From: Labia minor
Taxonomy: Eukaryota; Arthropoda; Insecta; Dermaptera; Spongiphoridae
Assembly (NCBI GenBank): GCA_963082975.1
Contig: OY720345.1
Span: 8,086,491 to 8,150,490, forward strand
Reading direction: 5' to 3'
DNA: 64,000 nt
Numbering within the stretch: position 1 is the first letter of the stretch; each line of letters begins with the position of its first letter. Positions 22,525 to 35,000 of the stretch are shown here, piece after piece. The notes below the pieces were generated by a model. The model was given only the letters and a program-made list of their open reading frames with translations. It ran no database searches and had not been told where the DNA came from. A program made the position numbers and the translations under genes.

Positions 22525-25126
22525 GGCGGCAAATCCATTAGAGAAGCATTTGTAAATATAAAATTTGTTTTAAAAATAACTTAGAAATGTAATTAAAATT
22601 TTATAATATAAATAATTTTAAAATCTTTAATCCTTTGCTAGTGAAGAATATATAAGAAGTTAGAAAAAGGTATGTGTTAGATTTAGTTTGAGATTTTAGA
22701 TTAGAGGGCAGCACTATATAGAGGAAAATTCAAAATTCAAAAGTTTTGCTCATAAATAATTAAACAAAAATAATAATAATTATAAAACTAAATAATAATG
22801 AAATATTATTTTATCATAATTTATTTTTTTTTCCATTGATTTTAGTTACCTTAATCGAAAAAAACCCTCGCTCTCCTAATGAATTGTGTTTCAGCAAATA
22901 TTTTAAATTACTAATTTATATAATTTATTCTAGTTATATGCGAATATTTTATATCCAATGCAAGTTTTCTAGTTAGAATTAAACAAAAATCAATTACATT
23001 TCAATTTGATATTATTTATGATTTCAGAATTAAATTTTGTTAAAAATATTTTTATTCTGAATTTAGATGAAACTGTTTTAAAATCAATTGAATATATTAG
23101 TAGTAGTATTATTGATTAAATATTAATTATAAAATAAGCAACCTAATGTTAAAAATATATTTTTACAATTGAAAAGGGGAGAGCAGGGGAGAGCCCTCTA
23201 AACTTCAAAAATATAAACATTTTGTTTGGTAACTTATTTGAATTCATCTAGATAAAATAATGATAGAGGCGTTTCTTGTAGATTCAAATAAAGTTTTGCA
23301 ACGAGTATAAAATTTAATATGAATTTATTCTATATATTCATTAATTTTTCATATTTATTTTTTTATTTTTTAAAATATCATATATTTTGAATATTTAGGT
23401 TGACAAAGAAAACAGTTTGCTATGATTTATATTCTATAGTCATTGATTAATTTCATCTAATTTATTTACCAATAAAATTAGTTTGGGTATTATTTAATGG
23501 TTTTACTTATACTTTTAAATAAAATTACTAAAGTAATGGTTGAACCCTCTGTAAAAAAATTTTTCATTTTATAACGAAATAGCTTGAATTTAGAGCTTTT
23601 TATTATTTACATTTAATTTTAATAATACTAATTGAATCATTGTCTTCAAAATACAAATTAATATTCATATTTACTGATTTGTATATTTATTTTTTAAAAT
23701 ACATAATTTTAAATTTGTTTTGTAGACAAGTAGTATAAGTAATTATTTTTTTAATATTTTTTTTTAGAACAAATTTTCAAAGGATTTCTAGGGTAAAGAC
23801 CAAAAGTAAATTCTCGATATTCGTCCCAGAACTTTGCATACAGTTGGTTGGGATATTCTGGGGTATTCCAAGTTCCAATGGGTCTAGGGTTGCCAACAGG
23901 TCTCTTTTAAAGAGAACATTTCCTCTTTTTCAACCAAATATTAATGTTCTCTTTCTTTTTTGTTTATATTTTTAAAATTGTTCTCTTTTTATATTTTTCC
24001 CACTAATCAATATTATTAGTGAAGAAATAAAATAAAATTGATGCACAACAGACAAATCTTAAATGTACCACGTGAATCAGTTATAAAAATTCGATAATTT
24101 TATTTGGTTGAAATTAGAAAAATTCCAACTTGGAATGAAATTGTAAAGTCTATAATATTTCTTGACTCTATATTGTTGTCGATGATACAAACTGTTTCGA
24201 TCAATTTTGTAATTTAAAGATATTTTTAGAAAAAAAATCTAAACGCAGAACACTTTAAAGAACTCGTTTCATGCAGATAATTAGTAGAATATTTTGAAAC
24301 AAATTCTATTGAGTTTCATTCTGAATTTCTAAAAATATATGAATTCTTTTTTGCATTACCTGGACAAAACGCAAATGTAGAACGGGTATTTACTATGATC
24401 GGCGGGGAATGGACTAAGGAAAGAAATAGATTAAAAATTTCAACTGTAAGCGTAATTTTAAAAGTTGCCTATAATTATAAGAATGTTTAATGTATTAATT
24501 TTTATAATGAAATAAAGGAAAATACTAAAATACTGACAGAAATTAGTAGTGTAAACAAATATAAAAAGCCTAGTGATAGTGAATAATTGCGATCACATTT
24601 ATTCTTTTCTCATCTTTTACCTTAGTTATACTAATTTTTACTACTACCGTACTACTATATGTATAATTTTTACATAATTTTATTTAAAACTTGTTTAATT
24701 TAATACTAATGTATTAAAAAATGTACTCTAACATATAAAATGTATGCAATTTTTTAAAAATAAATTTTTTCTAAACGTCCTCTAATTTTTAATAATTTTA
24801 ATATTTTTAATAAATGTTCTTTCTTGAATTTGGGTCCATCATTAAGAATAACCCTGTATGTATGCCTGTAGGTAGGCATATCTCATTTATGGGAAAATAA
24901 TTTTAATTCTGCTAACTTAAGTACTATTATCAGTATCTATTACAGGTGCAACACATTATAATGATTTAATGAGGCTTTCGAAAATATAGTATTTATATGA
25001 ATATTATTATATATATGACAGTAATTATGAAACTAATCTAATTCATATAATTCAAAAAAAAAAAAATTGTATTTTTTGGTAAACTTTTTCAAACATGTTT
25101 CAACTTATAAGGTGACTTTGTCTAAC
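22525..25126. other. AT-rich spacer upstream of DEAF1a
   Basis: It holds the presumed DEAF1a promoter. Apart from the hAT relic at 24230-24490 it is AT-rich and shows no coding frame. The stretch 23888-23990, with GGTTGCCAACAGGTCTC and repeated TGTTCTCTTT words, is probably the left part of the same hAT relic. Confidence 0.5.
24230..24490 (+). pseudogene. hAT transposase C-terminal relic
   Basis: The frame reads FFALPGQNANVERVFTMIGG, then EWTKERNRLK and a stop at 24488. This is the hAT dimerisation region (usual word ERxFS, here ERVFT). Upstream sequence is decayed. It is a different hAT lineage from the intact element that follows. Confidence 0.7.
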
Positions 25127-25520
25127 GTCTAGCCCATAGGTTCTTAAACTTATGTACTCCACGGACCCCCACTTGAAAAAATTTTTTTTGACGGACCCCC
25201 ATCACAACTTTAGGTACTTTACGTCATTTTATTAATTAATTTCTGGCTTACGATCTCATAAGGACAAGGATATATGATGAATATTTCTAACAGTGATTGG
25301 TGAATAACGATTTTTTTGCATATTGTAGAACACATTTTATTAGAAATTATAATATTGAAGAAAGAAAATACAAACATTGTCATAGCAACAAATCTCACAA
25401 ATTATAATGGGTACTTACATTAAATTCATATAAATATTTTATAATTTTTTTCAGAAAATATTAAATAAGAAATATTTTAAAAAATAACTGCATCTATCTC
25501 ATTAAATATAACTTACATAT

Positions 25521-27380
25521 TTAATGAGATGTATGCAGTTGTTTTCTTGAAACAAGAATCTCAATATCTGGCTTAATATTGGAAACTTTTAATCTAAGAT
25601 CCGGCTCTACATTTAATTTGTTTCTATATTTAGACTTAATATAAAATAGTACCGAAAAAGCTTGTTCGCATAAATATGTTGTGCAGAATGGAATCAAGTG
25701 TTGAAGTGCTTTATTTGCAAGCGCAGGATAATCTGACCTGAGAAGTAACCAAAAGTTGCTCAATTCAGTTTTGTTAAATTTTAGTTTATAAGTTGTATCA
25801 CATGATAATTCCACGAGAATATCTTGTTCAGGTGCAGATAAATGTTTAGCATTTGTAATTTCCATATTAAATGGATCTCTGATCCAGTTATTGCAAGGAT
25901 CAGGAGTAGAAAAATACTTCCTGAAGTTGCTTTTCAAAGTAATTAAATGTTCAACAAATAATTGACGCGTTTGATTAAGCAATTTTTCACTGGAGCTTTC
26001 TATGAAATCATTGAGAGTTGGAAAAGACTCATATACATCGTTCTGGATGCGTTTCGACCACAAGTCGATTTTTTTAATCATTGCTTCTATTTTATCTTCA
26101 ACTTTAAATATATTTACAACAGTACCTTGCAGGCTCAAATTAAGTTCGTTCAATTTTGTAAAAATATCAGTCAAGTAAGCCACCTTAGCTAACCAGATAA
26201 AATCATTGAAACATTCGGTCAGTTCAAAATGCGCATCTATTAAAAACAATCGTATTTCATCTCGAAGCTCAAAAAGGCGAATGAGTACTTTCCCGCGGGA
26301 CAACCAACGTACATCTGTATGTAATAATAAATGTGTATGTTGACTACCCATTTCCTCACACAAAATTTTAAAAACTCTGGAATTAAGTGGACGAGCCTTA
26401 ATGAAATTGACAATTTTAACTACTTCGTCTAATGTTCTTTTCAAATCTGGTGACATATTTTTGGCTGCTAATGATTCTCTGTGAATGCAGCAATGATTCC
26501 AAACAACCTGAGGCGCAACATTTTTAATAAGAGCAATCAATCCAGTTCTTGTACCTGACATTGCACGAGCACCATCAGTGCAAATTCCAACACATTTTGG
26601 CCACTCTATTTCATTTTCGGTTATAAAATTATTCAAACTGTTAAATATGTCATTAGCTGTCGTTCGTGAAGGTAGTGAATCACAAAACAATACATCTTCT
26701 TGTATTTGATTTTCAAACTCATATCTAATGAAAGCTAACAAATTGGCATTATTAGTGACATCAGTACTTTCATCCAATTGTAATGAGTAATAGTGACTTT
26801 TGCGCACTCTCGATATTAATTCTTCTTTTATATTACATGACATGTCTTCAATCCTATTCTTAACCGTATCATTTGATAATGAAATCAAATTTATATCGTT
26901 TGCTGCTTTAGTTCCTAACATTATATTTGTAATTACTTTTGTAGCAGGAAGAATTAATTGCTCTGCTATATTATGCGGCTTTCCTGCTTTAGCAATAAGT
27001 AGAGCTACTTCATATGATGCCATTACTGCTTTCTTACTCATACCACCAGATCCCGTCTTTACCATCAATTTCTGACTTGAATTAAGTTCTTCTTTTTTCA
27101 TTTTAAAAAATTCGATAGACTTACTAACATGCTCGCTGTGCTTTGTTTGTAAATGACGTCTGAGATTAGCAGGTTTCATACTTTCATTGGATAAACTTTC
27201 CTGACATAGAACGCAGACTGGTCTTTCCACATCATTGTTGCAAATATAAGTAAATCCAAATGATAAATAATCATCCGAATATTTTCTAGTTTTGCGTTTC
27301 TTGGTAGAGTTTGCTGTTGATGCCTCATCATCTGATTCTTTCCGTTTCTGTGTTGAACCAGTTTGTAGCCAACGATCCAT
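25521..27380 (-). CDS. hAT transposase, BED-finger type (ZBED5/SCAND3-like)
   Basis: An uninterrupted frame of 619 residues, full length for this lineage. A basic N-terminus (KKRKTRK) precedes a BED zinc finger at about 56-84 (CVLC ... HLQTKH). The RNase-H-like core shows the first acidic residue in LQLDESTDV (Asp203) and the second in GICTDGARAMSG (Asp269), then HCCIHRESL. The C-terminal dimerisation region has LCEQAFSVLFYIKSKYRN. Proteins like this drive cut-and-paste transposition; in vertebrates relatives were domesticated as ZBED5 and FAM200. Here the frame sits inside terminal repeats with a target duplication, so it is a transposon gene. No stop or frameshift is present in 1.86 kb. Confidence 0.93.
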   Translation of the reverse strand: MDRWLQTGSTQKRKESDDEASTANSTKKRKTRKYSDDYLSFGFTYICNNDVERPVCVLCQESLSNESMKPANLRRHLQTKHSEHVSKSIEFFKMKKEELNSSQKLMVKTGSGGMSKKAVMASYEVALLIAKAGKPHNIAEQLILPATKVITNIMLGTKAANDINLISLSNDTVKNRIEDMSCNIKEELISRVRKSHYYSLQLDESTDVTNNANLLAFIRYEFENQIQEDVLFCDSLPSRTTANDIFNSLNNFITENEIEWPKCVGICTDGARAMSGTRTGLIALIKNVAPQVVWNHCCIHRESLAAKNMSPDLKRTLDEVVKIVNFIKARPLNSRVFKILCEEMGSQHTHLLLHTDVRWLSRGKVLIRLFELRDEIRLFLIDAHFELTECFNDFIWLAKVAYLTDIFTKLNELNLSLQGTVVNIFKVEDKIEAMIKKIDLWSKRIQNDVYESFPTLNDFIESSSEKLLNQTRQLFVEHLITLKSNFRKYFSTPDPCNNWIRDPFNMEITNAKHLSAPEQDILVELSCDTTYKLKFNKTELSNFWLLLRSDYPALANKALQHLIPFCTTYLCEQAFSVLFYIKSKYRNKLNVEPDLRLKVSNIKPDIEILVSRKQLHTSH

Positions 27381-27409
27381 TTTATGGAGTAATTTATTAA
27401 CATTGAACT

Positions 27410-27966
27410 ACAATAATATAAATATAATATAAATATAATATAAATATAACGAATTATTATTTACTAGCTATGTTTTAATATGATTTTAAATGAATGTTTT
27501 AATATCATTTTAAATGAATGTTTTAAATCATTTTAATAAATGTTTTAAATCATTTTAAATAAATGATTTAATATCATTTTAAATGAATATTAATTTATAT
27601 AATAAATATATTTCGTAATTTGATTCTAAAATATTATTAATTTCGTAATTTGATTCTAAAATATTATTAAAATAAATATTTTTTATTCATAAAACTAACT
27701 TATACTTACTCTCAAAAACAGCCTTTCAGGGAAATTGCAAAATGTGTTTAGTGTTTTTATAAAATAATGATCATGCAAATTACACTAAAAATTAAAAAAA
27801 ATTATTAGCTATAATAAACTATTATTAGCTATAATTTAATTATAATTAATTAAATTAATAAAAATAATTTAAAGATACAACTCGTTGAGAAATGAACTTA
27901 TAATTAACATTAATAAAAATAATTTAAAGATACAACTCGTTGAGAAATGAACTTATAATTAACATT
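27410..27966. repeat. Short tandem repeats inside the hAT element
   Basis: Three neighbouring arrays occur: AATATAATATAAAT repeats (27412-27450); a degenerate array of GTTTTAATATCATTTTAAAT (27470-27600), followed by a doubled ATTTCGTAATTTGATTCTAA unit; and a doubled unit of about 57 bases beginning near 27853 and 27910 (core TACAACTCGTTGAGAAATGA). Such subterminal arrays are common in hAT elements. Confidence 0.65.
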
Positions 27967-28439
27967 TGCTTTAAAACTGTTTAAAACCCCAGAGTGGACG
28001 CTGACAATTTGGGTTTTTCCGGGTAAGACTGTCCCCTCCCCTGGTTTTCCCCAATAACAAAGTGAAAGAAAATTCCCTTATATGCCTCCCCTTCCGAGCC
28101 CCTAAGAGGGGTTATTTTAAAGGAACAATCGAAAAATGATTTTAAATGAATGAATGGATGAAAATTCAAATTTTATATATAGTTTTTTATATATGTTTAT
28201 TTATTCACAAAAAATTAATTGACATAATTATCAATTTAATAAAATAAAATAGTATTATTAATAGTATTAAATTATAGCCGTAATTCTCTAGGAGGATATA
28301 GTTAAACAATGAACTTTAAATATTTATATATGTATATATTTTTACGATGATTTTTTTCCGAGGACCGCGGACCCCCAGTAAAGGCTTCGCGGACCCCCAG
28401 GGGTCCGCGGACCACAGTTTAAGAACCACTGGTCTAGCC

Positions 28440-29061
28440 TATGTTACCATTAATTTCACTTGACCAGATATATATGTAAATTATCTATATTAATTCTAAT
28501 TTTTTAGTAATGTTTTATTTATATGTGAAATTTCTTATTAATTCATATCTTTGTGTAGATAAGTTTTTAATTAAAACACAAGATATATATAAGAAATAGA
28601 TTTATTTAATATTTAAAAATAACATTATCTCAACAATTTTAATTTTTTCTTATAAATTTTAATGAAATTATAAAATTAGTTGAAATATATACAGAAATGG
28701 ATGGGGCACATAATAGGAGTCCACATATAATCAATGTTTTTGTTACAAATATAATTTATATATCCTATATTAATTTTTAGTATTTCGCAGTAATAGTTTT
28801 AATTTTATAATGAAACAAACTATTGTCAATTAAAAAATATGGGAAGAGCCTCCTTCCATTAATAGTAGAAATTTTTTAATATATATAAAATTGATAATTT
28901 TAATCAAATAGAGAAATTCAATAAATGGAATTGTATTTTATTAATAAATTATTATATAATTATATTTGAATGAAAACTACTTTCCGTGTTTATTTAAACT
29001 AGGATACACTTTCGTTTTTTGTTAAATATTAAACACAAAAATAATTTATAAATAATTTCCT
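28440..29061. other. AT-rich spacer downstream of DEAF1b
   Basis: It lies between the hAT target duplication and the DEAF1b stop codon. It should contain the DEAF1b 3' untranslated region and polyadenylation site. No repeat or open frame is recognised. Confidence 0.5.
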
Positions 29062-32000
29062 TTATTCTTGGGTGGATACGACCTAAAAATATTAAGAAAA
29101 TAATTAAATCACTACATTATCATAAAATTATTTTATTTATAATCTTGATAAATATAATAATAAAATAAATAAATAAATTACTTGATCAGAGCTTTCAACA
29201 ATGAGCATAATTGATCCTGTGGTTTGTGTTGTATCATCCGGATTCCCTGTTCTATTTATACATTCCATTTGATGCGAATTCCAGTCTCGTCGTTGACAAA
29301 ATGTTGAACAATAAGGTGTGCGTCGACATAAAGAGCATTCGGCAAATGCATCCCGATTACAATTAACACACTAAAAATAAAAACATAAAATAGGTTAATT
29401 AAAATTGAATAATTATCATTTGTGTAAAAATAAAAAAAAAAAAAAAAAATTAAAGTTTCGAATATATTGTTACCTTTTTACATTCACCAGCATCTGAAGT
29501 AGGTTCAAGTCCAACAGTTTCTAAAGTGTCTACAACTTGAACAGGAATGGTTTCCCTAACGAATAAGAAAATAAACAATTATTATTAAAAAAAAATCGGG
29601 AGTGTGCTCCCCTAGACTTTCCCGCATATAAATAGGTAATTAGGTTATTATTGTTTTAACAACAATAAAAATAAACAAACTAATTAATTTAAATTATAAA
29701 GTAAAATGGTTTAACACTGTTATATATATTTATAATTTACATCTAACGCTACTTGTATAGGTAAAATGTCACTTCCGGTAGTCAGATCATGATGAAATTT
29801 GGTATCTGAATTTTTTTCATATTTTTAAATCCATATACTAAATATGAAGCAAATATCTCGAAGCAAACTGGTACTTTACTTGAAAGGTAAACGCAACCAG
29901 TGTAGGTAAAGTACCACTTCCGGTTAACCGATTTTGAAGAAATTTTGATAGAAATCTACAAACTGTGAATAATATCGGTGTACCAAATTTCGAAGTCCTA
30001 GCCTGATTAGTTTCTGAGTAAATTTGCTCACAGACAAACATTACATACATTCATACATACACACACACAGACATAATTCGAAAAATGGTATTTTCCGACT
30101 CAGGGAGGTCTAAAACGTCAAGATCTATCGAAATCTCGAAGTCGAAATTTTTGACGATTCCAATACTTCCCTTATACGAAGTATGCGGGAAAGTAAAAAA
30201 CAAAAACTTAACTGGAGTGTCTCCACTCGACTATCTCGCAATTTGAATTGGATTAAATAACATAATATATAATATTTAAATTAAATTTAATTAATTATAA
30301 ATTATAAATTAAAATTAACAAATAATATTCATTAAACCAGCGCATGTTTGGCTCTTTGTTGATAGAACCACGTCACATGTTGGCGCGTGAGATTTGCAGT
30401 GTTAAAAAATTAATTCTTGTACTTTCAGCGATTCAATCAAGCTGAAGTTCTATATATAGCAATTCTTTAGAATTTTTAATCATGTGAAAAATTATCAAAC
30501 ATATATCTTTATTTTTACGGTCACTTTAGAGGAAAAAAAAATCAAAACGTTGTAGGTAATGACCCTCTTCCGCTTGTGCTACATTTCTCAAAAGTTGATA
30601 GAAAACTACGAATACAATTACAATTTAGAGAGGCGCTTTTTGGTAATGGAGGTGTGAAACAGGAATAGGTGATCGCCGAAGCTAAGGCAATGCAACTCTG
30701 CATAAAAGTAAGAGAAATGTCGGAATAAATATATAAATACGCTTAAAGAAAGGGAAATATTAGTTGATAAATGAAGTAAAATTTCTAAAAAAAAAGTTTT
30801 TCTTATGCCTTTTTGTATGAAATGTCATATATTTAAACGAGAAGCACTATTGATATTAAAAAAGAAAGAAAATCATTTTAATAATAATATTATTGGTAAT
30901 AATAATTTACATTTATTTGATAAGAATTATAATCATAGAAATTATAGAATTATAAGAATTATTCGATTGCAGTTGCTATGAAAGGTGAAATGTCAATGGC
31001 CTTCATGACGTATGAAAAAAAAACGTCATTAATTTATAATAAATTAAATGGGATTTTCCAACTTCTCAGGGGAATACCCCTCAATTTAGTAAAAAGATTA
31101 TAAATTCATACATGAACGGATGATTGATGATATTATATCAACAATATACGTACACTAAGGATTGTTTTTTTTTATTTATTTTTTTAAATTAAAAATGTTT
31201 TTCAAATATTTATTTTTGCAATTACTTTATATTATTATAATTTTCGGTAAGCTTTAAATGTTATTTATTTTTTCATTTTTATATATTTATTAAATTTTTG
31301 AAATATTGATAAAAAAATATAATAATAAAATGTATAATATACATAATTCAAAATACCATCGAATATTTTAACAAATGTGTGAACTACTGCGAAGCAGCAG
31401 AAATTAGGTGGTACTTTTTAGAAATAAATTACATAACTGATACTTTAATTATCAATAAAAATAGTTTTGAAAATCAAATCCATTTATAGATTATATTTAT
31501 TTTTATTTTTAATTTGAAAAATTCTTTACATAAATGTATAAATTGAAAAAATAAGAGTAAAAGATTTTTTTTATTTTTAAGATTACGCAATTGTATATGC
31601 GGATGATGATTGGAATACAGAGAAATGTCCTAAATTAATCACTAGATCAGCATGGGGTGCAAAAAATCAAAAAGGCAAAGTGGAATATTTAATTGTGCCT
31701 GTAAAAAATGTTATTATACAACATACTGTGTCTGATCAATGTAAAAAAATGAGTGAATGTGTACAAATTGTTGCCTCAATACAAAACTATCATATGTCAA
31801 TCGGTTATGCAGATATTGGCCTTTCGTAAGTGACAATTTTGAAAGAAATATACTAGAGTTTTTAGTATATATAGGACCCGTCGTAAAATAGTGAATATCT
31901 CAAATTTTTTTTTTTTTTTAGCAACTCTGATGAATTATGGAAAGGTTAATTAATGTTGATAGAAAGGTTAGACCTATCTAAACCCTGGTAAAAATAGCTA

Positions 32001-35000
32001 GAAGTTCAAAAGAGAAACTTTAATCGCTGTTTTATAGAAAGAGAAAATTTTGAGATGTATCATTATTCTACGAGGAGTGCGATATATATATATACATGTA
32101 TCAGCATTATTAATATTATTATTATTATAAATATATATTTATTTCAGTTTCTTAATCGGAGGTGATGGATCAGTATATGAAGGTAGAGGATGGCATAAAG
32201 TTGGTGCTCATACTTATGGTTATAATAAAAAGAGCATTGGAATAGCGTTAATTGGCAATTTTGAAGGTAAATATATCATATATCATACATTAAAGACAAT
32301 GACAAACAAATAGGAAATTTTTAAATAACTTTTCTAACGAAAAAAAACAATATCTAAAAAAAAATGAATTTGGTAAAATGGTCGTCATTTACAAGTAAAA
32401 TATATCGAAGCAAATAAAATAGACCTATAAAATGATAAGGAGTATGTGATTTAACTCATCATGTACACTTTAATTTGGATAACTTTTGTAAAAATTGTTT
32501 ATATAATAAAATTAAAAATCAAGATTCTGAACTTAAAGAGTACACTCGTAGATTTCAGGGCCATGATATTTTTACAGAAATATCATAAAGTCTTCAATGT
32601 GACATATCTATGTATACGTTTAGTGCGAATGGCTATCTTCTTCAGTAATTCTATATAATTAATTTCTACTTTTTTCAAAATTAGAATTTGTAATTTCTTT
32701 TTTAAATTTTATTATTTATTTCAAAATACCTTGTTTGCTTATGCCACCCTGTATAATTATAAGATTCTAATATTTTTATTACAAATAAAACTATTTTTAA
32801 TATCAATAATCAGAATATCAATAATTATTATTATGATTATTATAATTTGCTTGCCTTTTCTTAATTGACAATAATTGTTAGGGTTTTTTTTCTTTTTTTT
32901 TTCTCATGTTAAAATGATAATATGTAATTATATATATTCATAAATTTTCTATTATAATTATTATTATAGATGAACTTCCACCTCAAAAACAACTTGAGGC
33001 TTTACGAAAATTGCTGGATTGTGGAGTGGAAATGGAAAGGCTTTCTGATGATTATAAATTAATTGCCCAAAGACAAGTTACAGCTACACTTAGTCCAGGT
33101 TTAGCACTCTTTCAAGAATTACAAAAATGGCCTGAATGGACTGATCTTTCATTATAATGAATTTTATTCTTATATTATTTAAATAAAATTTATTATTTTT
33201 ATATAATTATATTATATTCATTATTTATTTATTTAATAAAAAATACTTATTTTTAATAAGAAAATATGTCGTCTCTCTTATTAGTTTCTTTTTATTTTTT
33301 TTTCAATTGCCTTCCAACCACAGTCAAACCCAAGGATTTGATAAGCAGCATCTTCAGGGAGAAAGTGACAGAACAATCTCTAGAATGCTTAGTTTCTCAT
33401 TTTACCATTATAGTCAACAGAAGTCAGTCACCGGTCACCAAAGCAATAAAGCCACAATCAACAAGGACTCAAAAACACAGCGATAAAATCAGAACAAAGT
33501 CACAAGCATATAAAATTAAAACTAACAGTCATAAAAATCATAAGGATATAAACTAAAAATGAAGTCACAAGAGTCATAAAGATCTAAATCAAAAAATAAA
33601 GGTCACAAAGTTATAAAACGAAAAACAAAAATAAAGATCAAATCAAATGTCTCAAACAAATCATGAACGGCCCTGTCGGCTAACGTCACAGGGGCCAGTG
33701 AAACAATCTTTGAAAAGTCATTCGCCACACCCAGGTATCGGTCAATTGATGAGCACACGGCACCCGTGTCAACACAGAAAATCCTGCAATATGATTCCTC
33801 ATACTTTTTGCTGGCAACCTTAGATCAGGCTCCCTCTTATAATATTGGAAGCAAACTTTAGGTCAAATACAGTTCGTCGTTTTTTTAGATTTTTTATTCC
33901 AAGATCACTGCTTTGTGACTAAAAAAAGAAGCGTCGGATATATTCGTAAATTTCCACCTCAAAGGAAGACCGTTCTCCACCGATCAAACCCTTTCAATTG
34001 AGTTTTGTAGTATATGGTCGTCCTCTCTTGACATTCTACTGACTCAACTAAGTCATTTTTGAAAATTAAGAAGAGCAATGGGACCAATTTTGATCCTTGT
34101 GGTCGAAACACCTCAGTCGTCATTTTCTCAAAAACAAAACTTCGTGGAGAACGTTATCAAGAGCTTTCTGAAAATTAAGGTAAATTACACCTGTCTGTCC
34201 GCGATTTTCTACTACCGAAATCACCAAATTTAAAAATGTAGACAGATTTGATTTAGGTGAAAAGCCGTGCTGCTCTTGAACTATCCCACGATCAATATAT
34301 GATAGGACCTCGCTGATAACGTTCTCAAAAACGTTCGACAAAGCACCCAGAATCGAGATAAGACAAAAGTTTTTTTATTTCTTTGTTTCCCTTTTTGGGA
34401 ACGAAGGTTATCCTTGCCCTCTTCCACATGGTGGGAAAATACCTCTTCGAATATTCAGATTAAAGGCTTAATTAAAAGGAAAATGATATTAAAATTAAGA
34501 AAAAATGAGAATTATTCTTACCTTACATGCGATTCAACACGAGTATTTAATAAAACTTGTTGATGATCTTCTTTTAATTGTTCAACTTTTTTAAGAATTT
34601 CTAATAATTCATCAGTGGTTTTGCGTGTATGATAAATTTGTCTTTTTATTTCTCTAGTTACCTATAGACAAATAAAAATTAAATATGAATATTTAGAAAT
34701 AGTAAATTCAAAGATTTCTGTGAAAAATAAATTTACCAGGGAAACTGGCAAGGGATTTCAGAATGCAATATGATGATATCAATACACACAATTCCATTAT
34801 ATATATATATATTTCTTATATATAAAATTCTCGTGTCAATATTTTATTAAATTATTTTATTTTATTAAATTAAATTTTATTATATTAAATTATTAATTAT
34901 GTCAATTAATTTTTTGTGCATAAATAAACATATATAAAAAACTATATGATTAATTGAAATATTGTAAATATTAGAAAAATAAAAATAAAAATATAAATAT

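Larger units (their letters stand above)
25127..28439 (-). mobile_element. Structurally complete hAT element with 8-bp target duplication
   Basis: The element spans 25135-28431. GTCTAGCC is duplicated exactly on each side (25127-25134 and 28432-28439), the 8-bp duplication expected of hAT. The right end, read inward, is CAGTGGTTCTTAAACTGTGG; the left end is CATAGGTTCTTAAACTTATG. Both run into CGGACCCCC words. Inside is one intact transposase frame. The remaining 1 kb (27400-28300) is AT-rich with short tandem repeats, plus a GC-richer patch at 27985-28120 (GTCCCCTCCCCTGG). The two ends have diverged at several bases, so mobility is uncertain. Confidence 0.95.

Noticed and set aside
22349-22555. 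Plus-strand open frame opposite DEAF1a exon 1 (and 39150-39350 opposite DEAF1b exon 1)
   Set aside because: Each is the antisense shadow of the coding exon, and its composition mirrors it.
23888-24860. Complete second hAT element around the 24.2-24.5 kb relic
   Set aside because: TAGGGTTGCC near 23886 and AACCCTG near 24855 look like ends, but no 8-bp target duplication is visible.
27410-27966. CRISPR-like array
   Set aside because: The repeats are adjacent or degenerate AT tandem units without uniform unique spacers, in a eukaryotic hAT element.
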